Positions 28,356 through 38,296 of a DNA stretch of 64,000 nucleotides are shown piece after piece. Source of the stretch: an uncultured Winogradskyella sp. Lineage in GTDB: Bacteria; Bacteroidota; Bacteroidia; Flavobacteriales; Flavobacteriaceae. The DNA is taken from assembly GCF_947498005.1 (NCBI RefSeq), contig NZ_CANMIW010000006.1, positions 248,001 through 312,000 on the forward strand, given 5' to 3'. Position 1 is the stretch's first letter; each line of letters begins with the position of its first letter. Both the position numbers and the translations under genes were made by a program. The notes under the pieces were generated by a model that had not been told where the DNA came from, ran no database searches, and was given only the letters and a program-made list of their open reading frames with translations.

Positions 28356-30743
28356 CTACTTTTTGAGTTTAACAGTTACAACTGATGTTTCACTTGAATT
28401 TCTTTCAATAGGAATTCTTAAAGTTTTAGAACTCTCCGACCAATCAAAAGATGAATACTTACCAACCTTTATACGCTTGGGTTTATGTTCTAAACCATGA
28501 ATTGTTAAATAAAATCTACGCGATTTTGGATTGAAATTTTTTCCTATTTCATTACTAATTTTAAATTCTAATGTTGAACCCTTTACGTTCATATCTAGCT
28601 TTAAAATTTCATAATCATTATTTTTTATGGTCTTGGCAGAAACACCATCATCTGTATAAATCTGTTGACTGCTAGATAGCACGCTGGCATCATGATAATA
28701 TTCAATCTTATACATGGAGTCATCATAATTATCAGTAGTTTGAATAATTGAAAGATTGGGAATGAAAGCACCAGCTCTAATGTAAGTAGGTATAGAATTT
28801 TCATTTAACTCTATTGTTTTTATTTGTCCTCCTTTTATTTTTTCATCTGTATAGAAATCAAACCAAACATTATCTTTTGGAAAATAAACTTCCTGCTCTG
28901 TAATTTTTGGTTCTAAAACTGGCGACACCAATATATCATTTCCCCACAAATAGGCTTTTGAATAATTAAACAAATTCTTATTCGTAGGTTCTTCAAAGAA
29001 CAATGGTCGCATTAAAGGTTTACCTAATTGGCTATTTTCATAAACTAAATTATAATTGTAAGGCAATAATTTATAACGTAATTCTATAGCTTGCTTGGCT
29101 AATGCTTTGGCATGTTCACTCCTATAAATTGGCTCACTTGGCACATCTTCTTGTGCATGAGGTCTAAAAATAGGATTGAAAACACCATATTGTAACCAAC
29201 GCACATACAATTCATCATCTAAATTTGCACCAGCAAAGCCACCTAAATCACTATGCATATATGCCAAACCTTGCATACCCATTTGTAATGCAATTTCTGG
29301 TTGCGATTGTAAACCTCCCCAAGTTCTGTTAACATCTCCAGACCATGGAATCATTCCATAGCGTTGTGAGCCAGAATAACCCGCTCGCATTAAAATAAAT
29401 GGTCTTGTATTTGGAAAATCGCGCTCATAACCTTCATATACTAATCTTGCCCAATCGTGTCCGTATATATTATGAACCTCGTTAGCAGATCCTGTTTTGT
29501 GCATTACCCAATCTGGATGTACTTCTGGCTCTCCCAAATCTCCCCAAACACCTGCAACACCTTTATTAGCCAAATCTTTATAGATATTCCAAAACCATTT
29601 TTCACCATCAGGATTATATATATCAATGAGTCCAGTGTTGCCAAAGTAGAAATCGTATTTAGCCGGATTTCCCATAGCATCTTTTGCTAAGATTCTATTT
29701 TGAACAGCTTCATCCCATTTATTTGATGTTGTTAAAATAAATGGCTCCGTAATAGTTATAGTTTTTACGCCTTTGTCGTTTAAGCGTTTTACCATGCCTT
29801 CAAAATCTGGGAAGGAATCTCTAAAAACTTCCAAATTCCCCATAGTGCCTTTTAACTCTTTTCCAAACCAATATAAATCTAGAATAATAGCATCTACCGG
29901 AATTTTTTCGTCTTTAAATGTCGCAATGGTCGTCTCCACTTCCTTTTGAGAATGATAACCAAAACGACTAGAAAAATTCCCTAAAGCCCAACGCGGAAGC
30001 ATAGGTTGCTTACCTGTTAAATCTGTATAATTATTAATTAAATTTAACCATGAATCTCCAACGATGACCTGATAGGTTTTTCTACCAGATATAGTTTCAT
30101 AAGTTAAGGTGTTATCACTTTTACTATCCAAGTCTAAAAATCCTATTGGTGCATTATCAAAGTGCAACATGTATTGTTTAGATGATACCACAATTGGCAT
30201 TGTAAAATTCATTAATTCACTATGGGTTTCATAACCATAATGTGCTCTATTGTATAGTTGAAGTCGGTTTCCACGACGATTCATACCTAAAGCTCTTGCG
30301 CCTCCGCCATATAATACTTCATCTTTTGTAAGGTTAAATTGAATGGTTTCTAAACTGTCATTTTTCACATAACCTTCTTTTTCTGAAACAATAAATTGAT
30401 TTTTATAGTAATATGAAATTTGAAATGGGCTCTTTGTAATTGTTACATATAAGCCCTTTGTTTTTAATACAACATCATTACCTCTATCAGTCATCTCAAA
30501 ATAAGAACCATAAGGTTTTGCTACAACAGCATGAGATTGTGATTTATAATAATCACCTTTTGGAACAAAAGTGGTTTCAATAATATTAGAAGAATATGGC
30601 CTTATCAAATAATAACCATCATTGACTTCTATCTTTAAATCTAGTCCTTGTTTTACAGCACTTTTAAAAACACGATTTGTATTTTGGGCCGATAAACAGG
30701 CAAAAGAAAAAAGAATTATTATTGATAAAATTAATTGCTTCAT
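28356..30743 (-). CDS. GH31 alpha-glucosidase
   Basis: A 795-residue secreted enzyme (signal peptide ends CLSAQ, so periplasmic rather than a lipoprotein). The barrel has DAIILDLYWFG about 287, nucleophile Asp in GVWGDLGEPEVHP about 399, acid/base Asp in PWSGDVNRTWGG about 471 and FRPHAQEDVPSEP near 535. The N-terminal domain (GGGARALGMNRRG) and C-terminal beta domains are as usual in the family. GH31 alpha-glucosidases remove terminal alpha-1,4 or alpha-1,6 glucose, which complements the GH13 enzymes at branches. It lies 3 bp from the esterase gene. The exact linkage is not determinable by eye. Confidence 0.92.
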   Translation of the reverse strand: MKQLILSIIILFSFACLSAQNTNRVFKSAVKQGLDLKIEVNDGYYLIRPYSSNIIETTFVPKGDYYKSQSHAVVAKPYGSYFEMTDRGNDVVLKTKGLYVTITKSPFQISYYYKNQFIVSEKEGYVKNDSLETIQFNLTKDEVLYGGGARALGMNRRGNRLQLYNRAHYGYETHSELMNFTMPIVVSSKQYMLHFDNAPIGFLDLDSKSDNTLTYETISGRKTYQVIVGDSWLNLINNYTDLTGKQPMLPRWALGNFSSRFGYHSQKEVETTIATFKDEKIPVDAIILDLYWFGKELKGTMGNLEVFRDSFPDFEGMVKRLNDKGVKTITITEPFILTTSNKWDEAVQNRILAKDAMGNPAKYDFYFGNTGLIDIYNPDGEKWFWNIYKDLANKGVAGVWGDLGEPEVHPDWVMHKTGSANEVHNIYGHDWARLVYEGYERDFPNTRPFILMRAGYSGSQRYGMIPWSGDVNRTWGGLQSQPEIALQMGMQGLAYMHSDLGGFAGANLDDELYVRWLQYGVFNPIFRPHAQEDVPSEPIYRSEHAKALAKQAIELRYKLLPYNYNLVYENSQLGKPLMRPLFFEEPTNKNLFNYSKAYLWGNDILVSPVLEPKITEQEVYFPKDNVWFDFYTDEKIKGGQIKTIELNENSIPTYIRAGAFIPNLSIIQTTDNYDDSMYKIEYYHDASVLSSSQQIYTDDGVSAKTIKNNDYEILKLDMNVKGSTLEFKISNEIGKNFNPKSRRFYLTIHGLEHKPKRIKVGKYSSFDWSESSKTLRIPIERNSSETSVVTVKLKK

Positions 30744-30746
30744 AAT

Positions 30747-31727
30747 TTAGTCTTTACCTAACAAAAACATTAGTGGTTGATCTAATCTACTATTCCAAGA
30801 ATTTTCGGAATGATCTGTTCCTTCAAAAAATAAATTTTTAGAATTTTCTTGGGTGTAGCCTTTTGATTTTAATATGTCATTTACCCTTGGCGCATATTGC
30901 GGATAATGCTCGTCTAAGGTTTTATTTCCATAATCAAAATACAACCTGTATCCACCAGCTTGTGGTAAATTAGCGTCCATATATTTAAAAATAGCTTTAG
31001 GATACGGATTATTCTCCATTGGCATTGCACCTGGCCAATGCGTAGATAAACATGCTGCACCACTAAAAACTTCAGGATACTCAGAAATGGCATACATAGA
31101 CATTAATCCTCCCATACTAGAACCCATTACAAACGTGCTTTCTGTCTCAGGATTCACAGCATACGTTTTATCTATTTTTGGCTTCAATTCTTCTACAATA
31201 AATTTTAAATAATTATCGCCATTTAGTTTAAAATCCTTTGAACCCGAAAGATCTTTTAAGCTGTCCTTAGTGGCTTCGTTTATATAATCGAAGGCCTTTT
31301 GAGGAAATAAGTCTTGCCAACGTAGTTTTGAAATATTATGAACAGCAACTACTATAAAATCCTTAGTTTTCCCTTCTGACATTAATTCTGAAGCCCATTC
31401 ATCTACTTTCCATTCTTGTTTATTCCAAGTTGATAATGAATCGAATAACATTTGACCATCGTGCATATAAAGTACATCATAAGTTTTGTTTTCTACATAG
31501 CTTTCTGGCAGCCAAACATCTACTGGTCTTGGTGTAATATAGTTAGATGGAAAACTATCTATTCTATGGATTTCGCCTTTATAAAGTCTTGCGCTTTTTA
31601 AATGCTGAAAATTTAAAGGTGCATCAACACTGTCTATTTCTAAAGTATTCACTTCTTGACTTTTTGTTTCATTTTTACATGAAAACATAAATAAACTAAC
31701 ACTCAATAGTAGTAAAACACTTTTCAT
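30747..31727 (-). CDS. Esterase-D-type alpha/beta hydrolase lipoprotein
   Basis: A 326-residue lipoprotein (signal ends LFMFSCKNE) of the putative-esterase family that also contains esterase D and Fes/IroE. The nucleophile motif is FVMGSSMGGLMSMYA (Ser about 199) and the His is in EGTDHSENSW near the C-terminus. RPVDVWLPESY and VLYMHDGQMLFD are characteristic of the family. It sits between GH31 and GH13 genes with gaps of 3 and 1 bp, so it is an integral part of the glucan operon. A plausible job is removing acyl or other ester groups from the glucan or its oligosaccharides in the periplasm, but no sequence feature proves the substrate. Confidence 0.85.
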   Translation of the reverse strand: MKSVLLLLSVSLFMFSCKNETKSQEVNTLEIDSVDAPLNFQHLKSARLYKGEIHRIDSFPSNYITPRPVDVWLPESYVENKTYDVLYMHDGQMLFDSLSTWNKQEWKVDEWASELMSEGKTKDFIVVAVHNISKLRWQDLFPQKAFDYINEATKDSLKDLSGSKDFKLNGDNYLKFIVEELKPKIDKTYAVNPETESTFVMGSSMGGLMSMYAISEYPEVFSGAACLSTHWPGAMPMENNPYPKAIFKYMDANLPQAGGYRLYFDYGNKTLDEHYPQYAPRVNDILKSKGYTQENSKNLFFEGTDHSENSWNSRLDQPLMFLLGKD

Positions 31728-31728
31728 G

Positions 31729-33672
31729 CTATAATGATTTGGTTGTTAAAATAGTACTTCCTTTTGTTTCTAATATTAAACTAGAATTCCAAATTAGGGT
31801 TTCTTTTGAAATAATATTAGTTAGCGTTTTTCCGCTTAAACCTAACTCTTCAAATCGAGATAAATCCAAATCTTGGGCCTCATCATTCTTGTTAAGAATA
31901 TGAACAACAGTTTCGTCATCAATCACTCTTGCTAACATATAAATTCCGTTAAGAGGCGCAAAATGGAGCGTTTTACCGTTATGTAAAGCATCACTAGTTT
32001 TTCTGTAATTTAACATCTTACTTAAAAAAGATTGCATCTCTTTTTGAGAATCTGTAAGTCCTTTACCTGTAAACGCATTTATAGAATCGCCTTCCCAACC
32101 TCCTGGGAAATCTGTACGGATTACCCCATGATCTCCAGGTTTATCAAAATCGTCCATTAAGATTTCTGTTCCGTAATAAATCTGAGGAATTCTAGGCAAT
32201 ATTAAGAGGTAACTTAGAGCCATTTTAGTATTAGTAATATTCCCATCTAATTGTGTAAAAATGCGACTCATATCATGATTATCTGGAAACACCATAATAT
32301 CTTTTGGCGACGCATACACAAAATCGTTAGCTAAACCTTCGTACATTTTTACCAGACCTTTATCCCAAGATTCATTTTCTTTTAAAGCTTCAACAATAGT
32401 TCTTTGCATGGCGAAATCCATAGTTGATTTTAAATTAGATTCATAACCATCTGCGTTTTTATGACCATCTTGCCAATACGCAATAAGTAAAGGATTGTAA
32501 CTCCACTCTTCACCTACTATCGAAAAATTTGGGTATTCTGTCATTATTGAACCTGCCCAATCACTCATAAAATCTTTATCAGGATAAGGATATGTGTCTT
32601 GACGAATGCCTCCTAATTCTAAAGTTTCTACCCACCAAATACTATTCTGTATAATGTATTTAGCCATAAACGGATTGCGCTGATTTAAATCTGGCATTCC
32701 AGATACAAACCAACCATCTGTCATGCCTTCATTATCTTTTTTAGATGCGTATAAATCTTGATTAGAAGTACGTCTATGATTAGAAGTTATGGTTGTTTTA
32801 CTATCCCAATTATTTATGTTTTTCTCGTAGTTTTCTTGATAATTTACCCAATCTTTAAACGGTAAATCTTTCATCCACCAATGTTCTAAACCACAATGAT
32901 TTGCTACTTGGTCCATGATGAGTTTCATATCTCTAGACTCTAAATCTGAAGCTAATTTTTTATAGTCTTCTAAAGTTCCGAATCTTGGATCTACCTTATA
33001 AAAATCAGTCATTGCATAACCATGATAAGAACCACTTGGCATATCATTTATTAAAACAGGACATGGCCAAACTGCTGTAAACCCAAGGTTTTCTATATAA
33101 TCTAAATGATCTGTAATTCCTTGTAAATCGCCTCCATGCCTTGCGTAACCATCCTTTCTATCAATTCCTTGTTGTAAAAGTCCATCAACCTCATCATTTT
33201 CTGGGTTTGCATTAGCAAAACGATCTGGTGTGATAAGATAAACGGCATCTGAACTATTGAAACCTATGTAATCTTCCGCTGATTTATCTCGTGATTTTAA
33301 CTCGTAAGTTTGAATTAATTCGGAACTATCTTCGAGCTGAAATGTAATATTGAATTTCCCTGCTTTTGCCGTTTCAGAAATCTCTAAATCTAAGAACAGA
33401 TAATTTGGACTATCTGCTTTATGTGTTTCCACTAAACTAACACCAGAATAATTAATTTTTGCTATCGACGTACCAATATTAGGATGCTTTACTAATAATT
33501 GTAAGTCTTTATTTTTGAAACCAACCCACCAATGTGGTGGCTCCATTTTTTCAATATCATTTAGGATTTCAGTTACAGATTCTGAAACTTCATTTTCTTC
33601 AGATTTAGTTTCTTGGCATGAAAACACCGTTGCAACTAATAGTGTTAATAGAGTTAGTTTTAGTGCTTTCAT
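31729..33672 (-). CDS. GH13 neopullulanase/cyclomaltodextrinase-like lipoprotein (SusA-like)
   Basis: A 647-residue lipoprotein (signal ends TVFSCQETK). Residues 35-125 form an N-terminal beta domain (PPHWWVGFKNKDLQLLVKHPNI) of the cyclomaltodextrinase type. The barrel follows: MDQVANHCGLEHWW is conserved region I, nucleophile Asp is in GGIRQDTYPYP (about 357), Glu in IVGEEWSYN (about 386) and Asp in FPDNHDMSRIF (about 464). This domain layout is that of neopullulanase/cyclomaltodextrinase SusA, which cuts maltodextrins and pullulan in the periplasm. It lies 1 bp from the esterase gene. The 133-bp gap to the GH65 gene upstream holds a palindrome. Confidence 0.92.
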   Translation of the reverse strand: MKALKLTLLTLLVATVFSCQETKSEENEVSESVTEILNDIEKMEPPHWWVGFKNKDLQLLVKHPNIGTSIAKINYSGVSLVETHKADSPNYLFLDLEISETAKAGKFNITFQLEDSSELIQTYELKSRDKSAEDYIGFNSSDAVYLITPDRFANANPENDEVDGLLQQGIDRKDGYARHGGDLQGITDHLDYIENLGFTAVWPCPVLINDMPSGSYHGYAMTDFYKVDPRFGTLEDYKKLASDLESRDMKLIMDQVANHCGLEHWWMKDLPFKDWVNYQENYEKNINNWDSKTTITSNHRRTSNQDLYASKKDNEGMTDGWFVSGMPDLNQRNPFMAKYIIQNSIWWVETLELGGIRQDTYPYPDKDFMSDWAGSIMTEYPNFSIVGEEWSYNPLLIAYWQDGHKNADGYESNLKSTMDFAMQRTIVEALKENESWDKGLVKMYEGLANDFVYASPKDIMVFPDNHDMSRIFTQLDGNITNTKMALSYLLILPRIPQIYYGTEILMDDFDKPGDHGVIRTDFPGGWEGDSINAFTGKGLTDSQKEMQSFLSKMLNYRKTSDALHNGKTLHFAPLNGIYMLARVIDDETVVHILNKNDEAQDLDLSRFEELGLSGKTLTNIISKETLIWNSSLILETKGSTILTTKSL

Positions 33673-33725
33673 TGTAATTGTATTTTAAAAATGAAACAAG
33701 TCCTTGTAGTAAGTTTAAACGAATA

Positions 33726-33752
33726 CCTACAAGGTTTTTGAAACCTTGCAGG
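33726..33752. repeat. Intergenic palindrome, hairpin followed by a T run
   Basis: The arms CCTACAAGGTTT and AAACCTTGCAGG pair with a single mismatch around TTG, followed on the plus strand by ATTTTTTA. It shares its core with the palindrome at 24711-24735. The T run is on the plus strand, opposite to the operon, so it is not a good terminator for the operon itself. It could protect or shape the mRNA between the GH65 and GH13 parts. Confidence 0.55.
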
Positions 33753-33805
33753 ATTTTTTATTGATATTTTCGATCTGCTTTTAAAAACCTATTAGGTCTT
33801 TTTAG

Positions 33806-36112
33806 TTAAATAGTAACCATATTATTAGGACTTATAGAAACTTCTTTTCCATCTACATAAATGGTTAATTCTTTATCGCCTTCAAGTTTAAATTGTGTTT
33901 CATTTTGGTTAACACTTACAGTGATAACTTGATGTCTAAAATTCACTTTAAATGAATAACCTTCCCATTGCGAAGGAATTTTTGGCTCAAAAGATAAAGT
34001 GTCATTTTTAACACGCATACCACCAAAACCTTCAACAATACTCATCCAAGTACCAGCCATTGAAGTAATGTGTAAACCTTCGTGAACTTCGTGATTATAG
34101 TCATCTAAATCTAAACGCGATGTTCTTAAATAGAAGGTATAGGCTTGGTCCATTCTATCTAATTTAGCCGCTTGAATACTGTGAACACATGGCGATAATG
34201 AACTTTCATGAACCGTAAATGGCTCATAAAAATCAAAATGACGCTCTAGTTCTTCGGTTGTAAATTGATCTTCAAAGAAATACATTCCTTGAAGCAAATC
34301 GGCTTGTTTTATATATGGTGAACGTAGAATTCTATCCCAAGACCATTTCTGATTTATTGGTCGTTGCGATTTATCTAAATCAGCAACCGTAATTAATTCT
34401 TTATCTAAGAAACCATCTTGTTGCAGATAAACGTTTTCCTCTTCAGAATATGGAAAATACATATTGTCTGCTACCTTTTCCCAAAGTGCTAATTCTTCGT
34501 GAGAAATTTTAGTTTTGCCCGAAATCCTAGCGTAATCATCGCTATGACCTTCTTTTACTTTTTTGATCGTTTCTAAAGTATAATCAATACACCATTTTGC
34601 AATGTAGTTAGTGTACCAATTATTATTAACGTTGTTTTCGTATTCGTTAGGCCCTGTTACACCAAGGATTACATATTTATTTTTCTTTGTAGAAAAATTA
34701 GCTCTTTGATGCCAAAAACGTGCAATACCAATTAAAACTTCTAATCCCATTTCTGGTATGTAACTGAAGTCTCCTGTGTATCTGTAATAATTAAAAATAG
34801 CAAAAGCAATGGCTCCATTTCTGTGGATTTCTTCAAATGTAATTTCCCATTCGTTATGGCATTCTTCGCCATTCATAGTTACCATTGGATACAATGCTGC
34901 TCCATTAGAAAACCCTAATTTCTCTGCATTTTCTATTGCTTTTTCTAAATGCTTATATCTATACGTTAAAAGATTCCTTGCTACTTCTTGATCTTTAGTA
35001 GCCATATAGAAAGGAATACAATATGCTTCTGTGTCCCAGTATGTACTTCCTCCATATTTCTCTCCAGTAAATCCTTTTGGTCCTATATTCAATAATGGAT
35101 CTGTTCCTAGATAAGTTTGATTAAGATGGAAAATATTAAAACGAATACCTTGTTGAGCTTTAACATCGCCTTCGATAGTGATGTCTGCCATATCCCATAT
35201 TTTAGCCCAAGCTTGCTTTTGGTCTTCTAACAAATTATTAAAACCTAAAGATTTTGCTTTACTTAATGACGTTTTTGCTACTGCAATTAATTCATTTTTA
35301 TTGTGATTTCTATCTACGGTGTATCCACCAAATTTATTTATTGCGTATGTTTCGCCTTGCTTAACGTCGTATGCATAACTAAATGAAGCCAAATTAGCAT
35401 CTGCTTTGAAATTAGGCTCTACCAATATAGATTTCCCATCTATAAAAACTTGAGATTCCATGAAGGTACATGTATAAAAATCTGTTTTCATGGTTTTTGC
35501 CTGGATAAAGGCTTGGTTATTCTCATGACTAACCTGTAATGTATCCCAAAACTTATCATCCCAATTGGTATCTTCATTAGTAATACCAGAATCTAAATAT
35601 GGCTCAAATGTAATTTCTGCATCTGAATTTAGTGGTGTTATACTAAAATCTATTGCACCTACTTCGTCTAAATTTAAACTTAAGAACCGTTTTGTTTTAA
35701 CTTCAACTTCTATATCATTTTGAAGCGTCGCCACAAAACTTCTTGACAACCAACCCTCTTGCATGTTCAACTCTCTTCTGAATTTTTTGACATATTTACA
35801 CGCAAATAAATCGAGTTGTTCATTGTTTATAGAAACATTAATACCAATCCAATTTGGTGCGTTTAATACTTTTGCAAAATATTCTGGATAGCCATTTTTC
35901 CACCAACCTACTCTGGTTTTGTCGGGATAGTAAACTCCTGCAATATAACTTCCTTGAAAAGTTGGGCCTGAGTATTTTTCTTCAAAATTAGCACGTTGTC
36001 CCATAGCACCATTTCCGATACTAAATAAACTTTCTGATGCTTTCACCTGATTTGGGTCAAATCCTTCTTCTATGATTGACCAATTGTTTGGAATGATGTA
36101 ATCTAGGTTCAT
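33806..36112 (-). CDS. GH65 maltose (or related alpha-glucobiose) phosphorylase
   Basis: The start is the ATG at 36112 (MNLDYIIPNNW, 768 residues). The frame reaches further upstream only from a TTG and would add 14 irrelevant residues. There is no signal peptide, so it is cytoplasmic. GH65 marks are FSIGNGAMGQRANFEE at the N-terminus, GGSTYWDTEAYCIPFY about 350 and the general acid Glu in CHNEWEITFEEIHRNGA about 425. The enzyme cleaves maltose with phosphate to glucose plus beta-glucose-1-phosphate. The next gene, beta-phosphoglucomutase, uses exactly that product, so the assignment to maltose phosphorylase is strong. Trehalose or kojibiose phosphorylase remain possible. Confidence 0.92.
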   Translation of the reverse strand: MNLDYIIPNNWSIIEEGFDPNQVKASESLFSIGNGAMGQRANFEEKYSGPTFQGSYIAGVYYPDKTRVGWWKNGYPEYFAKVLNAPNWIGINVSINNEQLDLFACKYVKKFRRELNMQEGWLSRSFVATLQNDIEVEVKTKRFLSLNLDEVGAIDFSITPLNSDAEITFEPYLDSGITNEDTNWDDKFWDTLQVSHENNQAFIQAKTMKTDFYTCTFMESQVFIDGKSILVEPNFKADANLASFSYAYDVKQGETYAINKFGGYTVDRNHNKNELIAVAKTSLSKAKSLGFNNLLEDQKQAWAKIWDMADITIEGDVKAQQGIRFNIFHLNQTYLGTDPLLNIGPKGFTGEKYGGSTYWDTEAYCIPFYMATKDQEVARNLLTYRYKHLEKAIENAEKLGFSNGAALYPMVTMNGEECHNEWEITFEEIHRNGAIAFAIFNYYRYTGDFSYIPEMGLEVLIGIARFWHQRANFSTKKNKYVILGVTGPNEYENNVNNNWYTNYIAKWCIDYTLETIKKVKEGHSDDYARISGKTKISHEELALWEKVADNMYFPYSEEENVYLQQDGFLDKELITVADLDKSQRPINQKWSWDRILRSPYIKQADLLQGMYFFEDQFTTEELERHFDFYEPFTVHESSLSPCVHSIQAAKLDRMDQAYTFYLRTSRLDLDDYNHEVHEGLHITSMAGTWMSIVEGFGGMRVKNDTLSFEPKIPSQWEGYSFKVNFRHQVITVSVNQNETQFKLEGDKELTIYVDGKEVSISPNNMVTI

Positions 36113-36214
36113 TTTAATGATATATTTATTGAATTTTGTTTGGTGTGTTTTCAAAATTTAGAAAAACACCTTTAAAGTCCTTTGACAAGAACAATTCAAT
36201 CATTTAACTTTTAT

Positions 36215-36871
36215 TTAATTTTCTATTAAGGACTTAATGAGGTCATTAGATATTTCTGTAAAATCTTTAAAGACATAATTTGCGTGACCTAAAACATCCT
36301 TACTTCCTATACCAATTGAAATCATATTGGCTGTGTTTGCAGCAGTAACACCAGCTACTGAATCTTCAAAAACAATACAATCTTCTGGTTTCACATCAAT
36401 TTCTTTAGCGGCAATTAAAAAGACTTCAGGATCTGGTTTTGCTTTTGAAACATCATTACCATCTACTATGGCATTAAAACTAGATTTAAGATTAACGCGT
36501 TCTAAAATTGTTCTTGCATTTTTACTCGCAGAACCTAATGAAATAGGTTGATCCATCTCCTTCAAAAACTTCAATACTCTTGGGACATCTAGTAAAATTT
36601 CATTTGTATCCATTTCTGCAATGAAGCTGAGATACTCTTCATTCTTCTTACCCATGAGTTCATCAAACAATTCTTGTGAAATAGTTTTATTTCCCCAAGC
36701 CAGTATTTTTTCTAGTGAGCGTACTCTACTAACCCCTTTTAATTGTTCGTTTTCTTCTTCAGTAAAATTAATATCTAACCCTTTAGCTAACCTTTGCCAC
36801 GCTAAAAAGTGATATTTTGCAGTATCTACAATGACACCATCTAAATCGAATATGAATCCTTTTTTGTTCAT
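36215..36871 (-). CDS. pgmB: Beta-phosphoglucomutase
   Basis: A 218-residue HAD-superfamily enzyme. The nucleophile/acid pair is in FIFDLDGVIVDTAKYH (Asp 9 and 11), then HFLAWQRLA and KGVSRVRSLEKIL (substrate-specificity region of beta-phosphoglucomutases), LGSASKNA (motif II Ser) and KAKPDPEVFL plus VFEDSVAG (Lys and Asp of motifs III/IV). It turns beta-glucose-1-phosphate from GH65 into glucose-6-phosphate for glycolysis. It lies between the transporter (9-bp gap) and GH65 (102-bp gap). Confidence 0.95.
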   Translation of the reverse strand: MNKKGFIFDLDGVIVDTAKYHFLAWQRLAKGLDINFTEEENEQLKGVSRVRSLEKILAWGNKTISQELFDELMGKKNEEYLSFIAEMDTNEILLDVPRVLKFLKEMDQPISLGSASKNARTILERVNLKSSFNAIVDGNDVSKAKPDPEVFLIAAKEIDVKPEDCIVFEDSVAGVTAANTANMISIGIGSKDVLGHANYVFKDFTEISNDLIKSLIEN

Positions 36872-36880
36872 TTTTAAATT

Positions 36881-38251
36881 TTATTCTGTAGGTTGATATG
36901 ATATTGCTGCTTTTTCCGTAATTAAAAAATTACAGAAACCAGCGATAATTAAACTTAAACCTGCTATGGTCATAGCATGTATTGCTTCTTCTCCTAATAG
37001 ACCAGAAATGAAATTAATGCCACCAAGTGCCGCAATAATTTGAGGGATTACAATAAACATATTGAAAATACCCATAAACATTCCCATTTTCTTTGGGTCT
37101 ACTGAACTAGAAAGCATGGCGTATGGCATGGACAAAATACTTCCCCAAGCAATACCAATTAATATGAAACAATATTTAAGTTGTTCTGGTGACACAACTG
37201 TCATTAATAAGAAACCTGCACCTCCTATTATTAAGGATAGCATGTGCACATATTTTCTATTTATATTTCGTTTTGAAGTATAAAATACTAATAATAAAGC
37301 AAAAGCCATTGAGGAAAGTCCGTAAACTCCCATTGCAGAACCAACTGAATTAGATGCTTTTTGAAATGCTGTGTTTTCTAAATCGAATGCTTCTTTATCA
37401 ATAGCACTTGTCATATCAAAATTAGCTTCTATAGGTGCTGGTGTATTAAATACATGTTCTGTTAAGGCCGGATTTGCCATACTCCACATGGTAAAAAAGG
37501 CAAACCAACTAAAGAATTGAATGATGCCCAATTTTTTCATTGTAGATGGCATGTTCCCAATATTATTTAAAATATCTGAAACAAAACTACTTTTTTTAGC
37601 TTTCTCTGTTTCGAACTCTTCCATATCCTCAGGCGGATACTCAGTTGTTGTAAATACAGTGTAAAGAATACTTATTAAGAATACAAATGCTCCAATAGCA
37701 AAAGCAACCTTAACTGAATCAGTAACAATACCAGGTCCTGCAGAATCGCTTACGCCCATTTTTGAAACCAACCAAGGTAAATTACTAGCTACCCAAGTAC
37801 CTATTCCAATAATTAAAGTTTGCATTACAAAACCATAAGTTCTTTGGGACTCATCTAATTTATCTGCAACTAAAGCTCTAAATGGCTCCATTGATACGTT
37901 AATGGATGCGTCTAGAATCCAAAGAAAACCTGCAGCAACCCATAAGGCTGGCGAGTATGGCACAAAAAATAAAGCTATGGAGCTCAAAACAGCTCCTACA
38001 AGAAAATACGGTCGTCGTCTTCCAAAACGAGAGTGCCAAGTTCTATCACTCATATAACCAATAATTGGCTGCACAAGTAAACCTGTTAAAGGTGCTGCAA
38101 TCCACAATAAAGGGATGTCATGCTTATCTGCACCAAGTGTTTGGAAAATACGTGACATAAAGCCACCTTGCAAAGCAAAACCGAATTGAATTCCTAAAAA
38201 CCCGAAACTCATGTTCCAAATTTCCCAAAATCCAAGAATACGCTTTTTCAT
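36881..38251 (-). CDS. MFS/GPH-type maltose (maltodextrin) transporter
   Basis: A 456-residue inner-membrane transporter with about twelve hydrophobic helices. The N-terminus (FWEIWNMSFGFLGIQFGFALQG) and the loop YMSDRTWHSRFGRRRPYFLVGA are typical of the SLC45/GPH-like sugar:cation symporters found in Bacteroidota starch loci. An insert (residues 215-245, PPEDMEEFETEKAKKSS) marks the central cytoplasmic loop. It probably brings maltose into the cytoplasm for GH65. It is the first gene of the long minus-strand arm, and the 129-bp gap to the LacI gene holds an 11-bp inverted repeat. Confidence 0.9.
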   Translation of the reverse strand: MKKRILGFWEIWNMSFGFLGIQFGFALQGGFMSRIFQTLGADKHDIPLLWIAAPLTGLLVQPIIGYMSDRTWHSRFGRRRPYFLVGAVLSSIALFFVPYSPALWVAAGFLWILDASINVSMEPFRALVADKLDESQRTYGFVMQTLIIGIGTWVASNLPWLVSKMGVSDSAGPGIVTDSVKVAFAIGAFVFLISILYTVFTTTEYPPEDMEEFETEKAKKSSFVSDILNNIGNMPSTMKKLGIIQFFSWFAFFTMWSMANPALTEHVFNTPAPIEANFDMTSAIDKEAFDLENTAFQKASNSVGSAMGVYGLSSMAFALLLVFYTSKRNINRKYVHMLSLIIGGAGFLLMTVVSPEQLKYCFILIGIAWGSILSMPYAMLSSSVDPKKMGMFMGIFNMFIVIPQIIAALGGINFISGLLGEEAIHAMTIAGLSLIIAGFCNFLITEKAAISYQPTE

Positions 38252-38296
38252 GAAATAGTATATTTAAATTAATACTATTCTGACAAGCTATGCTTA

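Noticed and set aside
36113..36154. TTG-initiated extension of the GH65 phosphorylase
   Set aside because: The conserved family start begins at the ATG at 36112, and the 14 extra residues match nothing.
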